Shown: positions 10,910 to 20,214, counted from the first letter of the stretch. The stretch is DNA of 35,443 nt from Candidatus Poribacteria bacterium (GCA_009839975.1 VXOP01000337.1:1-35443); one strand, 5' to 3'. The notes: generated by a model from the sequence alone, not told the origin. Numbers and translations: made by a program.

Positions 10910-11827
10910 ATGAGAATTGCATTGATAGGAAACAGTCAGTTGACACTTACAGTGGGTTGGGGTATCTGTGAGTCTGAGTTGGCACAGAGCCTTGTAATCG
11001 TGTCTGGCACACAAGCCGGTAGTGTCCAGAGAAACCGGCACACAAAGTTCGTTGCAGATGCCGTAGAAGACCTTACGCTTGCAACTGCAATGTGTGCAAG
11101 TGATACACAGGTGACGTTTACGACAGTTTGCGAGGACATATCAGGATCTGATCTAGTGGTTCTGCTGCCAACGCAATTACCTTACGGATTTCATTCAGCA
11201 CAGGCATTAAAGACAGCGAATCTGTCTTCTGCTCGTGACACTGTGCCGAAGATTCTTGAACACGGGCAGAACGCAAAAGTCTTAGTCACCATGCCCTTCT
11301 CAAACTATATCTCTGCTTGGATACATCAGAGCCATGGTGTTGAAAACCTTATCGGTATTGCCAACGGTGTATCCACAGCACATCTCAAATCTGAAATTGC
11401 AACCCGCACAGGATATTCAGTGAAGGATGTCTCCGGTTTAGTTATCGGAGATGATGAGGAAACGTTTATGTTACCGCAATACTGTAGAGTTAATGGTATT
11501 CCTCTTACACAATTGTTGAATGAAGCAGATATACAAAGTATAGTTGATGCGGTTGCAAGCCGTTGTCCATATACCACGACGAGTGAATATACATTAGCGA
11601 GTCACATTCTACAGGTCATCTCCGCCATCAGTTTAGATAAGAAACGGGTGATGAGTGTTGGCACGTTAATCTCTACGGATACAACTTCTGTTTTCCTCAA
11701 TGTCCCCTCAAAAATCGGTAGTGAAGGCATAGAGAGCATTGTCCCATTGCAGCTAACGGAATCGCAGACAGAACAATTTACGAATCTGGTCTCCCAAAGT
11801 GCAAAAGCACAAAGTTTCGGCAAATGA
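10910..11827 (+). CDS. Lactate/malate dehydrogenase superfamily protein lacking canonical catalytic residues
   Basis: MDH-like C-terminal half: VNGIPLTQLL, LDKKRVMSVGTLIS, VFLNVPSKIGSEGIESIVPLQLTESQ. AAGGA RBS before the ATG. Confidence 0.8.
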   Translation: MRIALIGNSQLTLTVGWGICESELAQSLVIVSGTQAGSVQRNRHTKFVADAVEDLTLATAMCASDTQVTFTTVCEDISGSDLVVLLPTQLPYGFHSAQALKTANLSSARDTVPKILEHGQNAKVLVTMPFSNYISAWIHQSHGVENLIGIANGVSTAHLKSEIATRTGYSVKDVSGLVIGDDEETFMLPQYCRVNGIPLTQLLNEADIQSIVDAVASRCPYTTTSEYTLASHILQVISAISLDKKRVMSVGTLISTDTTSVFLNVPSKIGSEGIESIVPLQLTESQTEQFTNLVSQSAKAQSFGK

Positions 11828-12960
11828 GAGAAATATATCAACAAATCCCTGAATTAATTAAATCTGACCAAGTCGGTGCTTACTGTACTGTGGTTGAGAC
11901 AAAAGGTTCCACCCCACAGAAACCGGGGTCAAAACTGCTCATACTCCCCGATCTACGCAATATCGGCACACTGGGTGGTGGATGTGTGGAAGCAGAAGCC
12001 CGTCGACAGGCAATTGGACTGATGCAAGGCGGTATCCCGCGTCTGCTTGACTTCCAATTGGATAGCGATTACGGCTGGGATGATGGACTCATCTGCGGTG
12101 GCAATATGAAGATATTCATAGATTTACCAAAAACTCAGGCTGAAGCTGAAATGTTCACACGTATACAAGAACTCAATAGAGAAAAGGTGCCGTTAATGAG
12201 TGCGACAGTTGTAGAAAGTAAGCAACCGCACATTAGGGTCGGCATGAAGATGGTATTTGCTAAGAATGGTCAACGCATCGGCACATTGGGGGACCCGAAA
12301 TTAGAGACTGAAATAGAAACTGAAATTTCGGACATACTTGAGCGGAACAGACCAGGTTTATACAAAAAGGACAAAACCGTATCCATTTTTTTGGAACCTA
12401 TCCAACCGAGGCCGACGTTGCTAATTGCGGGAGCTGGACACGTTGGACAGGCTCTCTGCCATATTGGGAGTTGGTTAGATTTTGATATCGCCATCATTGA
12501 TGATCGCGCAGATTTTGCATCTAAGAGCCGCTTACCTGAAGCAGACGAAATCATTATTGGAGACATTGCTGAGGAGCTCCGACACTATCCAATCAACCAT
12601 CTAACTTATGTTGTGATTGTAACTCGCGGACACCAACATGATGAATCGGCACTGCATAGCGTTGTTGAATCAGATGCAAGATACATCGGATTGATCGGCA
12701 GCCGCAGAAAGATAAAACTCATTTTTGACGACCTATTAGACGTGGGAATTCCGATAGAGAAACTGCAACGCGTTTATGCACCTATCGGATTAGATATAAA
12801 TTCAAAGACTGTGCCGGAGATAGCGGTGAGCATCGCTTCACAATTGATTCAGGTTCGCAACGGCGCGAAAGTTCACATTGATGGGCCGAAGCCTTATGCG
12901 GCACAACCTGCCCGTATGCCATCCATCAAATTGACAGGAGATGAAAATGGACAAGATTAA
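11824..12960 (+). CDS. xdhC: XdhC/CoxI family protein (xanthine dehydrogenase accessory-type)
   Basis: CTVVETKGSTPQKPGSKLLI, GTLGGGCVEAEARRQA, LLIAGAGHVGQAL, VVIVTRGHQHDESAL, YIGLIGSRRK; overlaps the upstream stop as ATGA. Confidence 0.9.
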   Translation: MREIYQQIPELIKSDQVGAYCTVVETKGSTPQKPGSKLLILPDLRNIGTLGGGCVEAEARRQAIGLMQGGIPRLLDFQLDSDYGWDDGLICGGNMKIFIDLPKTQAEAEMFTRIQELNREKVPLMSATVVESKQPHIRVGMKMVFAKNGQRIGTLGDPKLETEIETEISDILERNRPGLYKKDKTVSIFLEPIQPRPTLLIAGAGHVGQALCHIGSWLDFDIAIIDDRADFASKSRLPEADEIIIGDIAEELRHYPINHLTYVVIVTRGHQHDESALHSVVESDARYIGLIGSRRKIKLIFDDLLDVGIPIEKLQRVYAPIGLDINSKTVPEIAVSIASQLIQVRNGAKVHIDGPKPYAAQPARMPSIKLTGDENGQD

Positions 12961-13288
12961 TTTAGAAGAAAACAAATCCTATACACTGGCAGAAGTTGTT
13001 ACTTATGTGCAGAAAACACTCGACGCAGTTAAGGCGGAATCTAAACACTGTCATTTACGATTCACCCCCACAGATGTTTATTGGTTGTTGCACGATATGT
13101 TAGTCTATGCGAACAGGAATGTTCCTGGTGAATTTGTATTACGAAGATTGGACAGAGGTAACTACAAAGTTCAGTATAGAACTGAAACAGCAGAGAGAAA
13201 GAAAGCAGACAAGAAACTCAAGGATAATCTTCGACAAACTGCTGAGTATTTAGAAAAGTTAACTGGCAATCGTCCATCGTGGGGTTAG
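12947..13288 (+). CDS. Small hypothetical protein, about 113 aa
   Basis: Overlaps the 3' end of xdhC; AGGAG 6 nt before the ATG at 12947 favours it over 12941. Confidence 0.65.
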   Translation: MDKINLEENKSYTLAEVVTYVQKTLDAVKAESKHCHLRFTPTDVYWLLHDMLVYANRNVPGEFVLRRLDRGNYKVQYRTETAERKKADKKLKDNLRQTAEYLEKLTGNRPSWG

Positions 13289-13331
13289 GAATGATGATGT
13301 ATTTTGAAGATGATCGATAAGGAGAAGATTT

Positions 13332-14228
13332 GTGGATCAGGAATTGAAAGCAACTATTAAAGATATTGAGATGTCAGTTGACGATTTGGATGCTGAGAAA
13401 GCGTCCAACATTTTTGACGAACACGGTTGTCTCGTCGTGCGTGGTCTGATGAAACCCTATATTGAAAGGATACATCAAGATATAGAGGCTGCCGCGACAG
13501 AGTCTTTAGCACTGCTTGATGAAGCACAGCAGATAGTTGAAGGATGGCGAACGCCTAACGGGACTTTGTTTATTCCAGCACCAACAGGCTATGATCGTGA
13601 TAAACAGATCATGGTGTTAGCAGTGAACTATCAGACAAGCGCGGCCTTTTTCCACTCCGCCTTTGATGAAAATGCTGTCAAGATCGTAACGGCTATTTTA
13701 GGTCCCAACGTTGAAATCTTTGGGAACGGACAATGTCTGTATAAGGAACCGGTCGGTGGACATCCAAAGCATCTACATCAAGATTCCGCTTACTTTGAGC
13801 ATCGTTATCAGGGACCTGTTGGTATTTTGAACTATGTTGTAGACACCGACCTTGTCAATGGTGCACTTTATGTTGTTCCTGGATCCCATAAACTGGGACA
13901 ACTCAAACACATTGATACCTTCTCGCATCTCGGTTTAGAAGAGGATGAATGGCCTTGGGAAAGTGCGCTCCCCGTTGAAGGAAAAGCGGGGGATTCTATC
14001 TTCTTTAATGTGAAGACTATCCACGGTTCCAAACAGAATATGTCCGATAAACCGCGTCCGGTGTTCATCAACCGATACCGTCGCACTGATGATTTCGTGA
14101 TAATTGGTGGCACAACAGCTGCCAATCGTGCAGAAGCAGAGAAACGCGCTGCGGCAGCAGAAGAAGCTAAGAAAGCCAACAGTGATCGCGGTTTGATGGT
14201 GCAAGGTTTCCGTCCATACAATGCGTAG
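13332..14228 (+). CDS. Phytanoyl-CoA dioxygenase (PhyH) family protein
   Basis: HLHQDSAYF (HxD), GALYVVPGSHKLG, GDSIFFNVKTIHGSKQN..RPVFINRYR; GTG start with GGAG upstream. Confidence 0.85.
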   Translation: MDQELKATIKDIEMSVDDLDAEKASNIFDEHGCLVVRGLMKPYIERIHQDIEAAATESLALLDEAQQIVEGWRTPNGTLFIPAPTGYDRDKQIMVLAVNYQTSAAFFHSAFDENAVKIVTAILGPNVEIFGNGQCLYKEPVGGHPKHLHQDSAYFEHRYQGPVGILNYVVDTDLVNGALYVVPGSHKLGQLKHIDTFSHLGLEEDEWPWESALPVEGKAGDSIFFNVKTIHGSKQNMSDKPRPVFINRYRRTDDFVIIGGTTAANRAEAEKRAAAAEEAKKANSDRGLMVQGFRPYNA

Positions 14229-14260
14229 GATATATTCCTTTGATAAATGTAGTAGGCACA
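14223..14260 (+). repeat. Direct repeat R1 (38 bp)
   Basis: gcgtaggatatattcctttgataaatgtagtaggcaca matches 16650-16687 at 34/38. Confidence 0.8.
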
Positions 14261-14380
14261 TGGATGAAGATTAAGAATTAAATTGGGTAATATGCGGTCT
14301 GGGAAACCCAGCCCCTACGATCATTTTGATGAATTGGATTACCTGAATATTTATTTAATCTTCATGAGTGTGCCTGCTAC
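14249..14380. mobile_element. MITE-like element A, 132 bp with 26-bp imperfect terminal inverted repeats
   Basis: 14249-14274 gtagtaggcacatggatgaagattaa versus the inverse of 14355-14380, 22/26 match; the core has a related copy at 22903-23027. Confidence 0.6.
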
Positions 14381-16653
14381 TTTAAAAGATCCCAAATAAG
14401 AATCGTCCCATCAGAACCTCCACTTGCCAACGTGCTGCCGTCGGGACTAATTGTGAGTGAGTTCAATCCACTTTGTCCTGAAAGTGTTGTTCTGATTTGC
14501 AATGAATTCATATCCCAAAAGTGGATAGTTCCATCACTATTTCCATTTACAAGCGTTTTTCCATCATGACTGAATAGAAGTGCCGAGACAGCACTTCTAT
14601 GCCGTGTCTTAACATCGGGAGGATCATCATCTTTGCGTGGGAGTGGTGGAGGCCGTGTAAATAGTCCATTGCCAATGACCGACCTACTGTGTTTACCAGT
14701 AAGAGGATCCCATAGGTGGATTGAGCCATCTCTACATCCACTTGCGAGTGTTAATCCATCAGGTGTAAAGGCAAGAGCCCATATCTCCTCTGTATGTCCA
14801 GTTAACGGGAACTTAATCTTTAGCGTGTTGGTATCCCATACACGGATTGTTTTGTCTGAACTTCCACTAACGACCGTATTACCATCAGGACTCAAGGCAA
14901 TCGTCAGAATCTGGTCTGTGTGTCCTTTAAGTATTGGTCGTTGTTTACCTAAAGGTCCGGTTTGAAACAGACCAACAAGTGATTTTTTTTCTTTTTCGTC
15001 AACGTTCAACAACCGAATTGTCCCATCCAAACTTCCACTTATAAGTTTCTTACCGTCAGGACTAAACAGGGCATTTCCACCATGTGAGATACGACGGGTA
15101 TTCCCAATTGCGTTCCCGTGAGCTTTGATAGTTTTTTGGAATGCACCTGTCATTGCATCCCAGAGCAGAATCTCTGCTTTCCCAAAAGAACTCTGTGAAT
15201 AGATATTTAGACTTGCAATCGTTTCCCCGTTAGGAGCAAAATCTAAAGATTGAACCCACAACTGATAAGGATATCCGATACAAGTCGTTTTGTGTTTTCC
15301 CTTTTCAACATCCCATAATTTTATTCTCTCCAGATGGTAACCACTTGCTAAAACATCTCCATCTGAGTTAAATGCCAATGAAGTTACTTCATCGAAATGA
15401 CCTGTGATGACATGTCGCAGTTTTGACTTTTTTATATCAGTCGTATCAATATTCCACAAAAGGAAACGGGTTTCATCAAGTGACGTGTGTTTTCGTGTTG
15501 CGAGCGTTCGTCCATCTGGACTAAACAACATGTAATAGAAATTACCTTCTTCTGTCATTATAAAGTCTTGTTCACCCGTTTTAGGATTCCAGAGTGCTAT
15601 CTCACCGTCACTTGCCACGGCGAGTGTTTGTCCATCTGGACTAAATGCCAGCGAGTCTACAGTTTTTGTAGGGTAGTTCACTAACTGTGGCACGCCGTTG
15701 GCAATCCCTGGTAAGTTTACATACTGAGGATCTCCAGTCAATTTACTTTTGAGTTGACCGGTCGTCGTGTCCCACAGTTGCACTGTATAATCTCCTCTGT
15801 TTGAGAAAGCAAAAGTATTCCCATCCGGTGATAACGCAAAAGGCGGTCTATATGACGATTCAATCTCTAATTTAAGTCTTATTTTTCCGGTATTCGTATC
15901 CCAGAACCGCGCATCTTCTTTGCTTAAACCGAATAGGACATCCCCGTTAGGACTGAAGATAATGTTGTTGACACCAGTTGTATCCTCTAAGGTGCCTTTG
16001 AACCTTTTCGTCTCAATATCCCACAATTCAACACCTTGTTTTGCACTACTCGCTAATGTTCTTCCATCTGGACTGAACATTACTCTACCAACAGATTCAT
16101 TTTGTGTGTGAATTTCGCTGTAATTCCCGCTATCAATATCCCACAATCGAATTATCCCGGAAAAACTAGTACTTGCAAGTGTTTGCCCATCTGGACTGAA
16201 TGCGACAGAATGGACCCTATTAAAAGTAGATTTATCATTAGGATTCTCTATTATGTTTTTGAGTTGATTTGTAAGTAAATTCCATACCTCAATCCTATTG
16301 TCTCGTGTAATTGCACACATTTGGGAATCGGGACTCATGACTACACCTGAGTCAGGATCTACTCTGTTCCATTTTAATCTTGATAACTTGATCTCTTTTC
16401 CCGTCATGACATCATATTCCCAAATCCCAATAGATGTCATGACACTAAACTGCGTGCTATCTGGTGAAAAATGATATGATCTTCCTTTACCTATAGTAGT
16501 CCTATATGCCTCAAGATTAGCAGTTTTTCCTTTTCCGAACCTGTACTTTGCTCCCTTAGGTAGTGCCCATTGTGTATAGTCTTGTGCGTAGGTGTTTGTG
16601 ATAGAGATTATAAGGAACAGCAGTGTAAAAGAAATCATCCGTGAACAACGCAT
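14377..16653 (-). CDS. Secreted WD40-repeat protein
   Basis: Many FSPDGxTLASGxxDGTIxLWD repeats; signal peptide MRCSRMISFTLLFLIISITNTYA. GGAGG upstream of the internal ATG at 16653 favours it over 16692. Confidence 0.88.
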   Translation of the reverse strand: MRCSRMISFTLLFLIISITNTYAQDYTQWALPKGAKYRFGKGKTANLEAYRTTIGKGRSYHFSPDSTQFSVMTSIGIWEYDVMTGKEIKLSRLKWNRVDPDSGVVMSPDSQMCAITRDNRIEVWNLLTNQLKNIIENPNDKSTFNRVHSVAFSPDGQTLASTSFSGIIRLWDIDSGNYSEIHTQNESVGRVMFSPDGRTLASSAKQGVELWDIETKRFKGTLEDTTGVNNIIFSPNGDVLFGLSKEDARFWDTNTGKIRLKLEIESSYRPPFALSPDGNTFAFSNRGDYTVQLWDTTTGQLKSKLTGDPQYVNLPGIANGVPQLVNYPTKTVDSLAFSPDGQTLAVASDGEIALWNPKTGEQDFIMTEEGNFYYMLFSPDGRTLATRKHTSLDETRFLLWNIDTTDIKKSKLRHVITGHFDEVTSLAFNSDGDVLASGYHLERIKLWDVEKGKHKTTCIGYPYQLWVQSLDFAPNGETIASLNIYSQSSFGKAEILLWDAMTGAFQKTIKAHGNAIGNTRRISHGGNALFSPDGKKLISGSLDGTIRLLNVDEKEKKSLVGLFQTGPLGKQRPILKGHTDQILTIALSPDGNTVVSGSSDKTIRVWDTNTLKIKFPLTGHTEEIWALAFTPDGLTLASGCRDGSIHLWDPLTGKHSRSVIGNGLFTRPPPLPRKDDDPPDVKTRHRSAVSALLFSHDGKTLVNGNSDGTIHFWDMNSLQIRTTLSGQSGLNSLTISPDGSTLASGGSDGTILIWDLLK

Positions 16654-16687
16654 AGGATATATTCCTCCGATAAAGGTAGTAGGCACA
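16650..16687 (+). repeat. Direct repeat R2 (38 bp), covering the RBS and start codon of the WD40 gene
   Basis: gcataggatatattcctccgataaaggtagtaggcaca matches R1 at 34/38. Confidence 0.8.
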
Positions 16688-16695
16688 CTCAACGT

Positions 16696-17115
16696 TTAAT
16701 TTATATGATATAGCATCAGATAGATAAGCACACCTGTCACGGATACATATAGCCAGATGGGTAAAGTGATCTTTGCAATACGGCGGTGTTGTTCAAACCT
16801 TTCACGCCAAGCTAAGTAGAGGGTTCGTATCGCCAAAGGCACTATTACGAAAGCAAGTATGATATGTGAAATCAATATCGTAAAATAGACAGGACGTATC
16901 CAGCCTTGACGTGTAAAAGGAGTTGATCCCGCGTTTGCATGGTAAATTACATAAGAGATGAGAAAAAGCACTGACACAGCAAAAGCTGCGAGCATACATC
17001 TCTTATGTGCTTCAATTCTCCGTTGTCTAATTAATACATATCCTATTGTAAGTAGGATAGCACTGATCGTATTTAAAGTGGCATTGACTGTGGGTAGGTC
17101 AGATATCTGAATCAT
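16696..17115 (-). CDS. DUF420-like integral membrane protein
   Basis: Four hydrophobic segments; LPTVNATLNTISAILLTIGYVLIRQRRIEAHKRCM and HIILAFVIVPLAIRTLYLAWR. GGAGAAAC RBS supports the ATG at 17115. Confidence 0.75.
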   Translation of the reverse strand: MIQISDLPTVNATLNTISAILLTIGYVLIRQRRIEAHKRCMLAAFAVSVLFLISYVIYHANAGSTPFTRQGWIRPVYFTILISHIILAFVIVPLAIRTLYLAWRERFEQHRRIAKITLPIWLYVSVTGVLIYLMLYHIN

Positions 17116-17129
17116 GTTTCTCCTATTTG

Positions 17130-18008
17130 CTACCGTGGCCACCGGTAAGCATTCACACCTTTGGAATTCTCCAAAGCAAATTCCCAACGTTTACACCACA
17201 TTTCATAGTCAGTTTGGCACGCTTCTGGACGTATACGACTCCGCATCAGAAATGCAGGATAATAGGGTCTGCCTGTTGGTTGATAAACATCATGATATCG
17301 CAGATCGAAACTCCAACGAACGGTATCGGATTCATTGGGTTTCGCACTGTGGAGTGTGTAATTGTGGAACAGAATAACACCCCCCGCTCGGATCGGTAAA
17401 ACTTTCGGTGAAAGACCTGGAGGTAGTAACTCAGGTGGAACTGTTAGTCCTGCCTCATTCCAAACGTGGGTAAATAATCCCATTTTATGACTTCTCGGAA
17501 GCACTTGCAGACATCCGTTTTCTAAGGTTGTGTCTACAATCGGTATCCAGATAGTTAGCATAAAATAAGGGTCGGTTTCTGGCCAACACACACCCGCGTC
17601 CTGATGCCACGGTGTCGTAAGACGTTGCGATTCTCGTTCGGGTAAAACGGCTCTGATGTGTTGAATAGGGTTGCATACGATCTCGGAACCTACGAAAGAT
17701 TCCGCAAGGTCAAGGATTTTAGGGTTTTTAAGAAAGTTAAATACGGCTTTACCTCTTGCGTGCATAATATCCAAATCTCCAGTAACCTCTGGTGCTTCAA
17801 TTGCGAGATGTAACAAGCGTTCAGTAAAAGGTTTATTGGAATATGTTGAGGTAGTCTTTCCTTCCTTGTATAATCGTTCAGCGCACCCTGTGATGATTTC
17901 TGTGTATTCATCAATAACAGGTGCTAAGTCGTTTTCATCCAACACGTTCTCAAGTAAAAGATATCCGTTTTCGTGAAAAAATGAAACTTCAGATTCGGTT
18001 AGGCGCAT
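17130..18008 (-). CDS. Phytanoyl-CoA dioxygenase (PhyH) family protein
   Basis: TPWHQDAGVCWPETDPYFMLTIWIPIVDTTLENGCLQVLPRSHK; GGVILFHNYTLHSAKPNESDTVRWSFDLRY. Confidence 0.88.
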   Translation of the reverse strand: MRLTESEVSFFHENGYLLLENVLDENDLAPVIDEYTEIITGCAERLYKEGKTTSTYSNKPFTERLLHLAIEAPEVTGDLDIMHARGKAVFNFLKNPKILDLAESFVGSEIVCNPIQHIRAVLPERESQRLTTPWHQDAGVCWPETDPYFMLTIWIPIVDTTLENGCLQVLPRSHKMGLFTHVWNEAGLTVPPELLPPGLSPKVLPIRAGGVILFHNYTLHSAKPNESDTVRWSFDLRYHDVYQPTGRPYYPAFLMRSRIRPEACQTDYEMWCKRWEFALENSKGVNAYRWPR

Positions 18009-18097
18009 AATCGCTCCTCCTTACGTGTTGATTATGTTATATCCGTAAGTATGCCATGTTTTTGCGTTTTTTTCAATGATTGTTTCATATTAATTTA

Positions 18098-18120
18098 TTG
18101 TCTGAATCAGGATTTACAGG
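18098..18120 (+). repeat. Copy of dispersed motif TTGTCTGAATCAGGATTTACAGG (family C)
   Basis: 20/23 match to 25325-25347. Confidence 0.6.
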
Positions 18121-18220
18121 TCTGCAAATACCATTTGACTTATGCAGTCTTCTCTGCTATTATGATTTCAGAATCTCCTGTTGTTTCTGTACTGAAACCG
18201 CATCTGTAAACGGAAAAACT

Positions 18221-19402
18221 ATGAAATTATCTGAAATTCAATCCGCGTTGACTTCGTTAGACCTTGAGGCTTGGTTGTTATACGATTTTCGGGGTATCAA
18301 CCCGATTTCGCAAAATGCCGCAGGTTTAACGGGACTTAACATTACGCGCCGATGGTTCTGCTTGATTCCCGCACAAGGTGAACCGCATTGGTTAATTCAT
18401 AAGATTGAAACGTCTAACTTCGTTGACGTTCCCGGACAGGTCTCTTTATATGCTGGTTGGCAGGAACTCAATGCGGAGATGAAATCCTTACTTGCCAATG
18501 TCAATACGGTTGCTATGGAGTATTCTCCTAATGCAGCTATTCCTTATGTTTCACGCGTTGATGCGGGAACATTAGAATGGATTCGTTCCTACGGTGTTGC
18601 GGTGACGTCTTCAGCGGAACTTGCACAGTATGTTGAAGCACCTCTATCCCAAGCACAATTCGAGGGACATCAGAAATCCGCTTACCAAGTGCTGCAAGCA
18701 AAAGATTACGCGTTCAACTGGATTGGAGATCAACTCAAGGCTGGTAATACGATTACTGAGTATGATGTGCAACAGGAGATTCTCAAGCAATTTGATGAGA
18801 TGCAACTTACGACTGAACATCCCCCTATTGTTGCAGTCAATGCGAATAGTGGTGACCCGCATTACGCGCCAAATGAAAGCCGCGCGGATCAGATCAAAGC
18901 AGGTGATTATATCCTAATTGATCTTTGGGCAAAGCAGAAGGACGCAGACGCAGTTTTTGCTGATACAACGTGGGTAGCTTATGCGGGAGCAATTGTCCCA
19001 GAAAAATATGAAGAGATATTTGAGATCGTAAAGGAAGCACGCAATAGAGCCGTAGCATTTATACGCGAAAAATGGGCTGCAAATGAACCGATCCCAGCAT
19101 ATACCGTTGATGACTGTGTGCGTGGATATATCACAGAAAAAGGATATGGCGATTACTTTATCCACAGGACAGGACACAACATTGGGACGGTTATTCATGG
19201 GAACGGTGCGAATTTAGACAATCTTGAAACGCATGATGCACGCATCCTTATTCCTGGTGTCTGTTTCTCTATTGAACCGGGAATTTACCTTAACGATTTC
19301 GGCGTGAGGACCGAAATTGACGTCTATTTATCCGAAGCAGCGAAAGATGGCGTAATATTGACAACCGCGCCCGTCCAAAATCAGGTATTGACTCTGCTGT
19401 AA
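18221..19402 (+). CDS. M24 family metallopeptidase (Xaa-Pro aminopeptidase-like)
   Basis: DYILIDLWAK, VFADTTW, HRTGHNIG, CFSIEPGIY and RTEIDV metal-ligand motifs. The track start at 18080 runs through a dispersed repeat, so the ATG at 18221 is preferred. Confidence 0.85.
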   Translation: MKLSEIQSALTSLDLEAWLLYDFRGINPISQNAAGLTGLNITRRWFCLIPAQGEPHWLIHKIETSNFVDVPGQVSLYAGWQELNAEMKSLLANVNTVAMEYSPNAAIPYVSRVDAGTLEWIRSYGVAVTSSAELAQYVEAPLSQAQFEGHQKSAYQVLQAKDYAFNWIGDQLKAGNTITEYDVQQEILKQFDEMQLTTEHPPIVAVNANSGDPHYAPNESRADQIKAGDYILIDLWAKQKDADAVFADTTWVAYAGAIVPEKYEEIFEIVKEARNRAVAFIREKWAANEPIPAYTVDDCVRGYITEKGYGDYFIHRTGHNIGTVIHGNGANLDNLETHDARILIPGVCFSIEPGIYLNDFGVRTEIDVYLSEAAKDGVILTTAPVQNQVLTLL

Positions 19403-20141
19403 CTTTGTAATTCCGCTTTTTTAGATCATTAAGTATATGTGCAAAATAGATCCGTGTGTTGAGTATCCACTGGTCCGCATACGCCGTAGCGAGTAATGGT
19501 AGTGCTAATGAAAGACGCGGTGTGTTCAGTAGCCACTGTTCCGCATAAGCTGCAAAATCTTCCTCCACAAGTCCTGTTCCACCCAAGGTATAGACCACAT
19601 AACGTTTGTCTTCGCGTTGTTCTTCCCGAACCTGAAGTTGTGTATTAAGGGACATTTTTCTGTTAGCATCAATTTCAAATACCCAGAAAAAGTAGTCCTC
19701 GTTGTGTCCGAGATAACCGACCTCTACTTCAAGTCGATGCGGCGTCTCAGAGGTAATTCCAATTGCCTCAAGATCCCGTTTTATCAGTATAGGATAGAGT
19801 GCAGCAAAGAATATCTGTTCATATCCCATCGGTTGTTCTACATGATTGAGTATATTCAATAGGATTTCTATGTCTTGCGGTTTTGGCAATTCCAGACAAC
19901 TCTTTGAGAAAACCTCCTCTCGTAGCGCGTGCATCTCGGGAGGTGCATTTTCTGCGAGCGGATTGAGTTCTTGCATGACTTTATGGATGCGTCTGCGTTT
20001 GGGTATAACCTTCCATAAGACCCAGCGTGCAAGTGCCTGCCACGTTTCCTTTTCAATCAGTAGTAGCAAGAACGCCGTGACAGCAGTATAAACTCTTTTG
20101 AAGATGCTTTCAGTGGCAAGTCCTCTTTGTTGGTTAGCCAT
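19290..20141 (-). CDS. Hypothetical protein, 283 aa, one N-terminal hydrophobic segment
   Basis: Long ORF; contains an internal 22-aa repeat; 3' end converges with and overlaps the M24 gene. Confidence 0.6.
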   Translation of the reverse strand: MANQQRGLATESIFKRVYTAVTAFLLLLIEKETWQALARWVLWKVIPKRRRIHKVMQELNPLAENAPPEMHALREEVFSKSCLELPKPQDIEILLNILNHVEQPMGYEQIFFAALYPILIKRDLEAIGITSETPHRLEVEVGYLGHNEDYFFWVFEIDANRKMSLNTQLQVREEQREDKRYVVYTLGGTGLVEEDFAAYAEQWLLNTPRLSLALPLLATAYADQWILNTRIYFAHILNDLKKRNYKVTAESIPDFGRARLSILRHLSLLRINRRQFRSSRRNR

Positions 20142-20214
20142 TTCTTATTGACTTTTCTCCAGGAATGTGTTACCATTTATAGTAAAATATGGAGTTATTT
20201 ATACAGACAATAAC

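Noticed and set aside
11824-12960. Complete xanthine dehydrogenase operon
   Set aside because: Only the XdhC/CoxI accessory-type gene is present; no large molybdopterin, FAD or 2Fe-2S subunit in the window.
18080-18220. N-terminal extension of the M24 ORF
   Set aside because: Contains a dispersed repeat and unrelated hydrophobic sequence; the ATG at 18221 begins the plausible peptidase N-terminus.
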